Of a stretch of 64,000 nt of DNA, positions 12,620 through 24,001 are shown piece after piece (the stretch's first letter is position 1; each line of letters starts with the position of its first letter). The stretch comes from Heterotrichella gracilis (lineage: Eukaryota > Sar > Xanthophyceae > Tribonematales > Xanthonemataceae). A program made the position numbers and the translations under genes. The DNA is taken from contig JAULBX010018858.1 of the NCBI GenBank assembly GCA_032358255.1, positions 19,898 through 83,897 of the forward strand, read 5' to 3'. Under the pieces are notes generated by a model. It had not been told where the DNA came from, ran no database searches, and saw only the letters and a program-made list of their open reading frames with translations.

Positions 12620-14469
12620 CCTGGCATCAGACTGCGCACCCAGCGCGGGTCTGGGCAGTGGAGGGACGCCAGCACCAGCTGGGCAGGTGGTGGTCAAGGG
12701 GGGTTGGGCCAGAAGCTGGGCCACAGAGGTTAGTCCCTCGCCAAGCACAGCTGCATGCAATATACAGTAGGTAAAAAACGGTGCTTCGCACAAGGTGCCA
12801 TGTCTTGTACCCTCATTATTTCAAGTCAAGACAATTTGCAGCTGAGGTGGTTCTTTAAGTTGTTTGCCTCGACTGTCCGTCGCATTCGAGGGTACAAGGA
12901 TATAGGTTTGTCTGACCCTAAGTGATGGAGGGATAGTTGGTGTGACACACACAGCCTTAAAAAGGTGAAAGTAGTGCAGCAAGAGCCATAAACTAAGGAA
13001 CAACTGCAGGGCCAGAGACAGCTATGCAGGGTTTGTTGCTCCAAACAAGTCACATGACAAATTTGGGACATGATAAGTGGTTAGTTTATTTCAAATTGGA
13101 TGAGAACTGCTAAAGTTGCCAACGACGCTGATAAAACAAGGTAGTGCCTCAAGAAGCGGTTCCACCTATTCACAGTAGATACTCTGGGAAGTAGAAGCAA
13201 CGAAAACAAGGCCACCCCTCCCATTACCAGCTGCAAGCAACATAAAGCAACCCCACGAACGCTGGCATTCTCGTACGCTGTGCTGCAGCACGCTGGCACT
13301 GCGAGTTGCGAACAAGTGCTTGGTGGGGCCACCTAGCTGCAAACTGTTGGCACAGTACACGTCCTTTGCGCACACGTCCTCTTCCCATTTTGCCTAGTGT
13401 GCCATGGTACCATCCCGTACCTGATTCAAGGTCCCTCTGCGTGCTGCACCCACCCTGCACGGCACGGCAAAGGACGGTAGCACACGGAGAAAGGCTGCCC
13501 CACTCAAAGTGGCTTTCCACGTCTGTGAAGGGATTTCAAGGTACAGCTGTCCTCGGGTTGTAGACTTGCAGGGTCGATCCACACGGAGGTGGCTTGGTGA
13601 AGAGTTGAGTAATGGTTCAGTTTAGGCGTACAAGGTCACCGTCAGCGTCCACCTTGACAAACGCATATTGCATGCATTCAATTGTCGTCCTAAAACTTCC
13701 ACACCACGTCCTTTTTGAACGCTTTGACCAGGGTTTTGGGTGAGGTACGATTTTGTCATTCCCGCTTCCAATAACCGTAACATGCATTTTTTGAAAACTT
13801 GCCCTCTTTTCAAAAGTTGACCTGCTTTTGTTGACGAAAGCCTCGCCGCAACAACAGAGACCTGTTTGCGGGCCAACTGTGCCTCTTTGGTGCGGTTTTC
13901 TGCTGGTATAAGCCCGACAGCCTTTCGTCAGGTGGGTAGGTCCCAGAGTTTGGCCCCACCCCCCAGATTGTTACATCGCATCGCTATGTGACACAGCACG
14001 CCCAGCACGAACCCCGCTGCACCTCGCAAGGTTTTCACACAGAACGAACCAGCTTGCACTGGAATACTGTTTAAATCCGCTATCCATTTGTGTCGGTGGG
14101 CTATCTGTTTTGCGTTGTGGCCTCACTACCTGCGACACTTGCAACAGCTCCTGCCCAGTTGAAAACTCTGCTATTGAACTTGTTTGAGGTTTCACTCCAC
14201 CCGCTCCTCGTTCCGTAGTCAAATAGCTGTTGCCTGAACGACTGCAGTAGTTGTAGAAACCATTAAGCGGCCTGTGCGTTGCCCAGTTGGGGGTGGCTCC
14301 TTCACCTGCCCAACCTTGTTCCACCCTGTAGGTGAAGAACTGCACAAGCCACTGCAGCTGACACACACCGCTTCTCCTACTCTATTCCTACAACTTACGA
14401 CAGAAGCTGGCAACCAGGAACCCCCACCCAACCTCCTACTGTCCTGGGGCAACCCCATTGTCTCTCCCC
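12620..14469. other. Divergent intergenic region between BAH-PHD and FHA genes
   Basis: The two flanking genes diverge, so both promoters should lie here. No TATA box or known element could be assigned. Several open frames of 60-130 codons occur on both strands, but none shows a family signature, and I do not call them genes. Confidence 0.5.
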
Positions 14470-17400
14470 ATGGTGCGCCTGCTGCTGGTTGCTGAAAGCG
14501 GCCTGGCCAAGAGCTTCAAAGGCCCTCACGGGGCAGACCTGCTGCTGGGTCCCAGCACCGACGTGGGCAGGGTGGTGTCTGGCAACAACTGCTACCGCCT
14601 GCCTCACAACTGGCTGCAGGTCTCCTCCAGACACTGCAACCTGTTCTACGATGAAGTCAAGGTACGGCTGTGCACAGGATTGCTACATGCATCCAAGCAG
14701 ACAGTGAGAGACATGGTAGAAGATTGCAAGCCTGCACTGCACTGTACAGCTGGTGGCCGTGTCACTGCTGGTGGCTTGAACCAGCAAGGTTTGACCTTGC
14801 TCGTGAGTGGTCATAACCGCCAACCTCAGCAACCCTCTTAGCCTCACCACTACCCTTCTGCCCACCCAGGATGGCTACTTTGTGGAGGATTTCAGCACCA
14901 ACGGCACCTTTCTGAACGGCAAGCGGCTGCCGAAGCGCACCGCCACCCCCCTGGTGCCGGGTGACAAGCTGTGCCTGTGCCCGCCGGTGGCCAACTCTGA
15001 GAACCTGCTCGAGTGAGTGCCGTGGGCTGGCTGGGGACTGTGGATGTTTGTATAGCACCAGGGCAATTAGCATGGGCAGCGCTGCTTGGATCAGGGAACG
15101 GGCGTGCAGCAAGCCTCGTGGAGTTCAAGCGGTTCATATTGGGATTTGTAGTGCCATGGCACTTGTTGAGCAGGCCTCAAAGAGGCGTGCAGTTTGCAGG
15201 CGGGCAAACCCTACACACAGACCTTAAAACAGCCTTCCTGCAGGAGGTGCCTGGTGCCCTCGCTGGACTCAAACCTCGCTCCTAAACCCTACATCCCAAA
15301 CCCTAAACCCTCAACGCTGCTGTGCAGGTACCTGGTGACCAAGGTGGATGACTCCCTCCCCAGGGCGGGCGACTGCCTCACGCCAGGCAAGCGCCAGCTG
15401 GAGGGGCCGGGGGCGCAGGGGGGCGCAGCCAAGCGGGTGCACATGAGGGACGAGGGGGGGGCCAGTGCCTTGTCCGAGTCGGGGGGGGGCGTGTCGTCAA
15501 CCGTGCTGCAGCAGCTGGAGAAGGCAAACAAGGTGGGTAGGAAAAGGTTTAGGGCTAAGAGTTACCAATACGTTACCGCCGCAGGGGAAGGCACATATTG
15601 TAGTTCTTCCAGCACTGCACGGTCCCTTGGGCTGTGTGGCAAATGTGGACGGGCATTCAGCGCTGGGGAAGGGGCTCTGACACTCTTAGGGTACGCCACC
15701 ATGCGCTGCGCCTCCGCCATTGTCGCTCCATCACAGCAAGGAAAACCCGCATTTCTGTCATCCAAAGTACATCCCTGTCCGCACCCACAGCCTACACCCC
15801 TGCCACACACCCCAGCAGTGGCGACTATGCATTTGGCCCTTCTGCTGCACTGAAAACCCCGTGTAAACCCTAAACCCTCGACTACCCTGCCCCAGGACCT
15901 GCGTGCCTGCACCCTAGCGTATGGTGTCGACTGATTTTACCCCCTGTAAGCCCTAAACCCTAGCCTGTCCTGCTCCAGGACCTGTAACCCTTAACCCCCG
16001 GTCTCCCCTGGCCCATGCAGGACCTGCGTGCCAAGGTGGATGAGCAGCGCAACCGCATAGAGGAGGTGGAGGGGCTGGTGGAGCAGGCGCAGGCGGAGAA
16101 GCGCGCGGCGGTGGCGGAGGGACAGGCAAGGGAGGCGGCGGTAAAGGAGGAGGTGGGTGGGAAGGGGAGGGAGGGGTGGGAATGGTGACTGTTAAGTAAC
16201 TAAATTTAAAATGACAGGATAAACTTTATGGTCCCCCTGGGGTGGTATGGGTGTCAACAGGCCAGGAGACCCAGGCTTTGTGCACATTGTGAGTGTGTCC
16301 ATTGTGGAAGACCCTGAAAATAAGGTGTGCAAGTGTGTACTTGCCCGTGCGCCATCGACAGCTACCCAACACTCTGACCTGCCTGGCATGAAATTGCTCT
16401 CATTGCCATGAATTCACCAGCTGCAAGTGAGCCTTATATGAAACATATTCAAATGTTATGAGTACCATGAATACACCCAGACTGCTTGCTGCCTTTTAAG
16501 CATCAAAAGCATTCAAATTGACCAACCTAACAACGTACACCAACCCTCTGTTGCAGCTGTTGGCCAAGACTGTAAAGGTGACGGAATTAGTGGCAGCGCT
16601 GGAACAGGCGGAGGCGGCGTCAGCTACTGTGGCGGAACAGGCAGCGGCAGCGCAGGCTGCTCAGAGCGAGGCGCTTGCTGCTGCTGAGGCTGCAGTTGCG
16701 CAGGCGCAGGAGCTGGAGGTGAGGGGCCGGCTAGGGTTTTAGGGTGAAGTGGCGGGGCAGGTGGGGGGTGGGGGGGGTACCTTATCTTGGCCGCGTGGCA
16801 GGCAACTGCGGCAGAACATGCGTAAACGGGGCAGGCTGTGAAGGGCTAAGGAGGGTTTAGTGGAGGGTTCTTTCCTGCATGCGTGTGGACATGGTTGGAG
16901 GCGGGCAATGTGCGGATCCATGCGTGGTCTTAAGCGCATGCACTGTGCACATGGAAGGATAAAACGCAGGGAACAGAATTAAAACTAAATTATGTAGTAT
17001 AAGGTATACAGCCAGATATGAACCCCTCCGAAACCACTTATCGGTTTCACAGGACACGATGAGAATCCTAGTCTCTATTTCACAGGATGACTTATGACCC
17101 AATGTTCTACAATTCTTATTCCCAATCTATTGAAAAAATCATTTCGCAGGATGCGCTTGCCGGCGCCCAGGTGGCGGCTGCTGATGCACAGGCTGAGGCC
17201 AGGCAGGCCAGCGCTGAGCTGGCGGCACTGACGGGGCAGCTGGCTGAGTCAGCTGCTGACCTACTGGCAGCGCACGGGCGGGTGGAGGAGGCGGGGGCGC
17301 AGCGGAGGGAGGTGGAGGTGCAGCTGGAGGCGCTGCGGGCACAGCTCGAGGTGGGTGGATGGGGGCAAAGCAAATGTGTTTCTGCATCAATATAGATGTA

Positions 17401-19059
17401 AATACTTGTAATAATGCACAAATAATGACTTGTGATTGTTGCTTGCGAATTTTGTCCCCAACTATGTTTTCTGCATCGCCTTGAGTTCTTTGTTTTTCAT
17501 CACAGTTTTTGTATTTACAAGGGAGTACCGCCCGCCTGATTGCCTCCGATTATATTGTTGCTGTGCTATAAAGACTATCATGGATACATAAATAATAATA
17601 ATATTTAAATATCCAATGGAGAATTAATGGGGAAACAATGGGAACTCATCGCAGGAGGGCGCTGCTGCCCACGCAGCGCTCCTGGCACAGAAGCACCACC
17701 TGCAGCAGCAGCTGGAGACCAGCACCACCGCCCTGGCAGCCGCCACCCAGTCCGCCAACACCCTGGGCCAGCAGGTGGAGGAGCGCGAGGGGGCTGTGCG
17801 CGTGCTGCAGCGGAGCAATGAGAGGCTGCGGGAGGAGGTGGCGGGGGTGCGGGAGATGCTTGTGGTGCGGCGCGCGATGATGGCGGGGGTGCGGGCCAAG
17901 GCGGCGGTGGCGGAGGAGAGGCGGGCGGCGCTGGCGGCGGCGCTGGCGGGGGTTATGGGGCTGCAGGTGGGTGGGTGGGGATGTGGTTCATGATGGGCGC
18001 TTGTGGGGGTTTGCTCGTGGACGACTCCCTTTTGTGCCTTGTGATTTTCCTCTTCTGGTACTGGCTTCAATTTACATTTGCTCACTGGGCTGCGAGAGAG
18101 GGGAGGGGGGTGTGGTGCATGCGTGGTACTACCTGGCACTCGGCATTTCTAACTTTTTTCAGGTTCACTGGCAACTGTCGCAACCCACTACCACAATATA
18201 AATCCCTGCGCCCCGCACCCTGGGGCTCCATGTCAAACATCCACCCGCAACGCCGCTCCCGTTCTCACAGGCCAAGATGGATGCCGCCGCCGAGGCGCTA
18301 CTGGATGAGGTGGCGTGCGCGGCGGAGGTGGCGGGGACGCCCTGCGACCCCGATGCCGCGGGCGCAGCCGCCGTCACGCAGCCCGACGCCATGGCGATTG
18401 ATGGCGCGCCCACCGACAGCGGGGCCAATGGCGACGTCGGTGGATCCATGCAGCAGGATAGCGGCGCGGGGCCCGGGGCCCTGATGGCTGCTGGGACAGA
18501 GGTCCAGGAGGGGCTGTTCCCTGCCAGTTACATGTTCTCCCCCCTGGGCCAGCCCACGCAGCTTGTGGCCAATGGTGCCATGCAGTTTGGCGCCCCGGCG
18601 CAGCTGATTGGCGGGGGGTCGGCGGGAGGCGGCGCACAAATTGGCGCCCACACGCAGCTCCTGATTGGCGGTGCGGTTGACTCCCTGCTGGGGGATGGTG
18701 CGGTGGCGGAGGTGGGGTTGGTGGGGGGTGGGAGCCACATGGGGGAGGCAACCCTTGGTGAGGGTATGGCGCTGGCGGAGGGGAGGCAGGGGGATGAGGA
18801 CGAGACGGACGATGAAGGGGAGGGGGTGGGGTCACCTGAGGGGGGTGAGGGGGCGCCAGATGTCACCTTCCCACTGGCTGTGGCTGCGGATGAGGCCACA
18901 CCATTGGCCAGTGGTTGGGAGCACCCAGCCGATGACAGGACGCCTGGTGGTGCGGATGTGGGGGGTGGCGCGCGTGCTGGGGCGGGTGCGCCGCTGGACG
19001 AGGAGGAGGGCAGGGGGTCTGACCACGATGATGATGATGGGGAGGAATACAGCGATTGA
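14470..19059 (+). CDS. FHA-domain, coiled-coil protein with acidic C-terminus
   Basis: Predicted phosphothreonine-binding scaffold; its specific role is unknown. Exons: 14470-14661, 14870-15012, 15328-15532, 16021-16152, 16557-16718, 17150-17350, 17655-17966, 18271-19059. All phases fit, giving 711 residues from an ATG in CCCCATGG context. Residues 1 to about 115 are an FHA domain with the signature pieces GRVVSGNN, VSSRHC and STNGTFLNG, followed by LLEYLVTKVDD, as in FHA domains of DNA-damage proteins. About residues 165-450 are Ala/Glu/Gln-rich heptad-like coiled coil spread over four exons. The last exon encodes a Gly/Ala-rich segment with repeated QLxxGGA-type motifs and a strongly acidic end (DHDDDDGEEYSD). 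The FHA plus long coiled coil suggests a structural or checkpoint protein, but no orthologue was recognised. Part of the last exon is duplicated at 21821-22085. Confidence 0.85.
15896..15990 (+). repeat. Two extra copies of an exon start inside an FHA-gene intron
   Basis: CAGGACCTGCGTGCC, the acceptor and first codons of the exon starting at 16021, recurs nearly intact at 15893 and shortened (CAGGACCTG) at 15976. Each is surrounded by CCCTAAA / CCCTTAACCC tracts. The copies soon reach stop codons. Confidence 0.7.
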
Positions 19060-19655
19060 AGATAGACACTCACGATGATGGAGTTAATGACAGTACAATT
19101 GCAAGAATGGCTTCAGAGCCGAGTGCCTGGGGGGGGATGACTGAAGTATTGAAAGCGTGCACGTGGGGATTTGGGGCATCTGCAGTGTTTTGGTTATTGC
19201 CGATGGAGTTGCAGCTGGACCAGTTGCTGCCGCAATGCTTTCTGGCATGGCTGGCGTTTGCATGCTCTCCACATATTACAATTGGAAGGAGTTGTTGATT
19301 GTGCTGTTTTGTTACAGGAACGATGCAGGACCTACTGTATGAGTTGAGCATAAAACATGGATTATCCACTCCCCTTTTTTCCAACACGGTGACAGCATAC
19401 CAAATAAATCATGCCACCCTTTTTATTGTCGCAAATATCGTTCCTTGTTGCTAATGCTAGAGACCTCCCAGACTGGTTGAAACTGGCATGATGCTCTTGC
19501 TGAGATGCACTGAGTACACCGAGGCTTGAGCAGTCACCCAACAGCGCATTTTTGCATAAGTGGGCTGAGTGTAGTATCATAACAGTGGTCGGTCTGAACA
19601 ATCACTGTAAACTTCATGTCACCAACTGGCTATTCAAGCTGTCACTACACTTGCA
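19060..19655. other. Intergenic, no gene recognised
   Basis: This region downstream of the FHA gene stop has no family-like reading frame and presumably contains its 3' UTR. A foldback element begins at its end. Confidence 0.5.
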
Positions 19656-19825
19656 CAGCAACCAGGATATGGAGTTGGGGCAAGACTTGCTTCCAGCATG
19701 TCAGCGCATACTATTAGTCTAATAGTATGCGCTGACATGCCAAGCCACGCCTTTTGTTTGTTTGTTTTTGTATGCGCTGACATGCTGGGAGCAAGTCTTG
19801 TCCCAACTCCATTACCTGGTTGCTG
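19656..19825. mobile_element. Foldback (MITE-like) element with nested palindrome
   Basis: Arms of about 56 bp at 19656-19711 and 19770-19825 are inverted copies with about five mismatches (CAGCAACCAGG... and ...CCTGGTTGCTG). A second perfect hairpin, CATGTCAGCGCATACTATTA with its complement, occupies 19697-19739. There is no coding sequence inside. It is probably a non-autonomous foldback element or a hairpin-RNA source; target-site duplications were not evident. Confidence 0.75.
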
Positions 19826-19930
19826 CCTAGACTGTCTGTGGGATCGGCACAAGCTAGCTAATGTATTGCTGGCTTGTGGTGTGCCGATGTCTGTGGAGGC
19901 GTTTGGTTTCCTCCATGAGGTTAGCAAACT

Positions 19931-20911
19931 TCACGGCAGGCCCAGCAGCTGGTCCACTTTCTCCCGCACACTCGCCAATGTGCTGCTGCTGGCTCTAGCA
20001 TTATATCCTCCACTGTAGTAAGCATTATATCCTCCACGTGATATCTTCTCAAACGCTTGCGCCAGCATGATTGAGCGCACCGCAGGCGATGTTTTCTCCA
20101 GTTGCAACACAGAAGGCACAAGATAACATCCCAAATCGTTCATCGGCCCCGATTCACAATGTAGTCGATGCATTAAGCCAGCAGGCCTGGCATCTTGAAC
20201 CGCTCTGCCAGCACAACCCAGTCCAAGATCCATTGTGCCCTCAATTTGCAGCGGTCCACTGGATCCATTGTGTTCTTCTCCCCTGGGCTTGACGATGTCG
20301 TGATGAAGTCATGCGTGCTTGGCTCCTCAAGATACGCATGCAGCAGCCTTTGGAAAGGCTTCACGTCTAGGTACTCTGCTGCAGTCAGCAGGTTTGTTGC
20401 CGTAGTGGTGGAGGACATCTGCACGACCGGCAGGAAACCGAGGGAGCAGTGTCAAAAGCAGGTGATACCAGCAATTGCTATACAACGTGGAAATAGGGGA
20501 CCGGGGTATGCAGTTGCTGTGGGTCCTGGACCAGTAGTACTGACCTTGCCCGTCAGAGAAGCAACCAGATCCTTATCATCCTTTGCACGGTACATGTACT
20601 GCAAAGCAGGCAGGAGCACTTCCCTGGTCACAAGCCCGTTGCTTTCCTCGGAGAGGTTCACCCTCAGCGGTTCCCTCTTTTCAGCTGAGGTCAACACCTG
20701 TAGGTCACTGAGCATGCCCTTGAGCAGGCCTGAGAAGCAAGCCAAAACAGAAGCGTGGGCTGGGAACACATACTGCACCACACCCTCCTCAACCACCAGC
20801 TCAACGTTCGCAAAGTCGACCACGTCTGTGTTAGCGTTTTGGGAGCTGAAGTGGGTTTTGCACACCACCACCCGGGGTTCGCTCTGATCCTTTGCAGCCT
20901 TCAGACGTTTA
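19931..20911 (-). pseudogene. BTB/POZ-domain gene, disabled copy 1
   Basis: BTB/POZ proteins usually act as substrate adaptors for CUL3 ubiquitin ligases. Exon 1 (about 20911-20545) encodes a BTB core: VELVVEEG, YVFPAHASVLACFSGLLKGM and VLLPALQYMYRAK. A GTCAGT donor leads to exon 2 from 20418, with TAAEYLDVKPFQRLLHAYLE and QWILDWVVLAERFKM. Three lesions are seen by comparison with copy 2: the start ATG reads AAG, a GAA codon is TAA at 20175-20173 in the segment that copy 2 reads as LMAECIYYIV, and a frameshift follows before VLQLEKTSPAVRS. The downstream frame then runs to a stop at 19931. It is a decayed gene unless unannotated introns remove every lesion. Confidence 0.8.
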
Positions 20912-21820
20912 GGACCCTTGTGCTACCACGTCCAACGAGCCAGGTTCGTACTAAATAGTGTATAGACTATGGAAAAGTTATGACAGCCTTCCATTTTCAC
21001 CAGAGAGTGAGGGTGAAGAAAAGCGTGTGAACCCCAGCTATATATTGTGGCAATGCATGCATATTTCGTGCATGCATGCATTGTGTATTTGTATTTGTAT
21101 TTGTGGGTAATGCATGCATATGCAGACAATGGCATGCAGAACCGCTAGCAGGGTTCCCACTCGTATTTCTGGTACCAATACATATCATCCTAGTTTTAGC
21201 TTAATGGCTAGTTCACAATTAGAGACGAAGAGAAAGACGCACAATGGCGTCGTCAACCGGTAGCCTAATGTCATGACAGGCTATGAGGAGAAGGCTTTGT
21301 TGCACCGAAACTTGATAATTTTTTCAACTGGCAATGGCAACTGATTGTGGTACGAAGCACTTCATCGCATTGTCAGCATCATTGTACACGCGCCATTCCG
21401 CACAGCTCTCCTGGCTGATGGCATGCCACGCATGCCGTCGTCTATGGCAGAGTTGGCAGACATTCTTCAAGCGGGGCTAATTACTGTCTACATGGTCCAG
21501 GCATTATAATGGTCACCGTGGCGTTCTCTGGCGGAAACGTTGCTGGCAGGCAGGAGCTTTTGGACATGATGCTCGAATGTTATGCCGGGCCCATGGCAGG
21601 CGGATGGCTCATTTGTTCAGTATAAATTCTAGGATCTACTCAACGGGCACTGATTGGCTATTAAAAGCACCCAGGTGCACCATGTTGCCCAGCTGTTCCT
21701 AGGTCACATAGTCGCCAGCCTCCATAAATCCATTGTTTATAGGGGATATATGGAGTCGTGAACAGAGATCATCTACCCAGGTGCCGCAATAATACTATAC
21801 TTGCGTAGACTCAGTGCATT
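20912..21820. other. Spacer between BTB copies, no gene recognised
   Basis: AT-richer than its neighbours, with no recognisable coding sequence. ATGCATGCA-type words cluster near 21055-21130. One junction of the tandem duplication involving the FHA and BTB genes should lie at the end of this segment. Confidence 0.4.
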
Positions 21821-22085
21821 CAGGAGGGGCTGTTCCCTGCCGAACATGTTCTCCTCCCGGGCTAACCCACGCAGCTGGTGGCCAATGGTGCCATGCAGTT
21901 TGGCGCCTCAACGCAGCTGATTGGTGGGGGCACACCATTTGGCGGCCCCACGCAGTTGGTGATGCTTGCCGGTGCAGTTGATTCCCTGCCAGTGGATGGT
22001 GTGGTGGCGGTGGGGCCCCCACGGTGGGAGCCACATGGGGGAGGCAACCGTTGGGAAGGGTATGGCACTGGCGGAGGGGGCCATG
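21821..22085 (+). pseudogene. Broken copy of part of the FHA gene's last exon
   Basis: The segment matches 18504-18785 clearly at the DNA level. It keeps the phrases EGLFPA, PTQLVANGAMQFGA and QLIGGG, then drifts out of frame through small deletions. It lacks the rest of the gene. Together with the second BTB copy downstream it repeats the gene order FHA end then BTB, so it marks a segmental duplication. Confidence 0.85.
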
Positions 22086-22539
22086 AGTCATGACTGCAGA
22101 TACCAATCCGTTGGCATTGATAACAGAGCCTTTGCGTTCCATCTATATGATCATACCAGGGAAAGACAAAGGAGAGAAAACGCACAGAGGTGTCCACCTC
22201 CAGACTTAGGAGGCCTGGCCTGGCTTGGGACAGGGGGGTGCACCAGGGCACCAGATAAGTGGAACTATTGCCTACTTGAGGTGCACCATACTGCCTGGAT
22301 ACCAGGTTGCCAAGCTCACTGGCTTGTAACTCCAAACAACCAAACAAAAGGCATTCTAGCCGTCATCGTAGATATTACGCATGATCGACTATGATGCGAT
22401 CGCTAGATATCCCTTGCATCATATCACATCTGTCCGACGTCAAGCCGCTCAGTGAGCTGTCGATCGCGTAAGTCACCGTCACTGTTGCCCCGTGAAAGTG
22501 CCTGGATGCCATCTCTCCATGAGCCTACCCGCTAAAAGC
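22086..22539. other. Short spacer, no gene recognised
   Basis: No coding signature is visible between the FHA fragment and the end of BTB copy 2. Confidence 0.4.
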
Positions 22540-23061
22540 TTAACGGGAGCCTGGGTGGCCAAGCAACTGGTGTATTTTCTCCTGCGCACTCCATAATCTG
22601 CTTGCCAAATTATTGTATGGGTGTGCCCGAGGGTAAGCAGCCCGTTCAGAATCTGCTAACTTCTCAAAAGCTTGCGCCAAAATGAAAGAGCACAGAGTGT
22701 GGTGCCTTTTCCAATTGCGCCACAGACAGCGTTAGGTATTCCAAGTCAGATGGTTCCTGATTCACAATGTAATAAATGCATTCAGCCATCAGGTCTGCAA
22801 TCTTGAATCGCTCTGCCACCACAATCCAGTCCAAACCCACTGCCCTTTCCATGCACAGCTGCCCGCGCTGTCCAAGAGGGGTTGGCCACCAACGTTTGCG
22901 GCTGTTGCTGTCTTTATGTAGTCAATTGTGCTCTCCTCCTCAAGATACGTATGTAGCAACCTCTGGAAAGGCTTCACATCCAGGTACTCTGCTGCAGTCA
23001 GCAGCTCTGTTGCCGCAGATGGGGAGGACATCTGCACAGCAGTCAGGAATTTCAGGGTCTT

Positions 23062-23325
23062 AGGGCACAAGCACCATGCATGGTCACAGCAAGGATTTAA
23101 AAGCAGCAGCAGAGATATGTACCTGATCAAGTACATTTCATTTTTAAGCCATGCTACACAGCCCATGATGCATGCAGGTCTTGGAATCTAATCTCAGGGC
23201 ACAAGCACCATGCATGGTCGCAGCAAGGATCTAATGCAGAATCTGATCAATTGAGAAAGTACATTATTGTATGAAGCCATGCTACACAGTCTATGACGCA
23301 TGCAGCTTCTGGAATCAAAGTATGC
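23062..23325. repeat. Two-copy tandem repeat, period about 134 bp
   Basis: AGGGCACAAGCACCATGCAT starts both units (23062 and 23196). Both units continue with a shared GCCATGCTACACAG segment and a following ATGCATGCAG/ACGCATGCAG. The repeat lies inside the intron of BTB copy 2. Confidence 0.75.
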
Positions 23326-23478
23326 ATTCTGACAGCGGCACCAATCATAGAGTGCAAACCCAGTGCACTGTATTCAAGACAGCAGATTCGTTGGGCCTTG
23401 CTGGAGTACCACAGTGACTGACCTGTCTATTAAGGGAGTGGACCAAAGCCTCGTTATCCATAGCCTGGTACATGTACT

Positions 23479-23598
23479 GCAGATAACCCTCCTCCGGTGT
23501 CTTAGTGGTTGTGTCATACAACAGTCACCCAGCTCGAACGCACAGGCAACGGTCGTTGAAGCGGAAGCCTTCTCGTGCTTTTCGGTAGGGTTGACAAT
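23479..23598 (-). mobile_element. 120-bp insertion flanked by 5-bp direct repeats
   Basis: In BTB copy 1 the codons LLPALQYMY are continuous. In copy 2 the same place is split by about 120 bp, with TGCAG on both sides (23478-23482 and 23598-23602). Precise removal restores the codons I-L-Q-Y-M. The flanking direct repeat looks like a target-site duplication. The insert has in-frame stops and no coding capacity. Confidence 0.6.
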
Positions 23599-24001
23599 GC
23601 AGTATGGGCAACAGAGTATCTTCGGTCAGAAGTCCATTGGTGCCCTTGGTGAGGTTCAACCTTGGCAGCCCAGCGCCTACTGGATCCCCATGCAGGTTCG
23701 GTTCTTGGCCCTTGTCCATTTGCCTTTTCTTCTCCGCTGATGGCAAGACCTGGAGGTCACTTAGCATGCCCTTGAGCAGGCTTGAGAAGCAGGCTAGGAC
23801 CTGTGTGTGGGCTGGGAAAACATACAGCACCTCTCCCTCCTGAACCACCAGCTCAATGTCTGCAAATTCTATCACTTCTGTACTAGTGCTCTGAAAACTG
23901 AAGTGGTCTGTGCACACCACCACTTTGGAGTAGGGCACTTCCTCCTGGGAACCAAACACAGCCTGGTGCCCTGTTGCAGTCTTCTGCCTTTTGGATTCCA
24001 T

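Larger units (their letters stand above)
22540..24001 (-). pseudogene. BTB/POZ-domain gene, disabled copy 2
   Basis: Paralogue of copy 1 with an intact start (MESKRQKT) and a better-kept BTB core: VEFADIELVV-like segment, YVFPAHTQVLACFSSLLKGM and LTEDTLLPIL. A stretch of about 120 bp (23479-23598) flanked by CTGCA/TGCAG direct repeats interrupts the frame just before QYMYQAMDNEALVHS. The next exon (from about 23032) carries TAAEYLDVKPFQRLLHTYLE. A frameshift lies near 22862, before MERAVGLDWIVVAERFKI, and another near 22695, before ILAQAFEKLADSE. A stop ends the frame at 22540. The intron contains a tandem duplication (23062-23325). It could still be expressed as a short BTB-only protein, but the full gene is broken. 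Confidence 0.75.

Noticed and set aside
13081-13332. 83-codon frame with a hydrophobic stretch, possible small membrane protein
   Set aside because: Only a run of Leu/Val/Ala suggests it. It has no homology, no clear start context and no splice partners.
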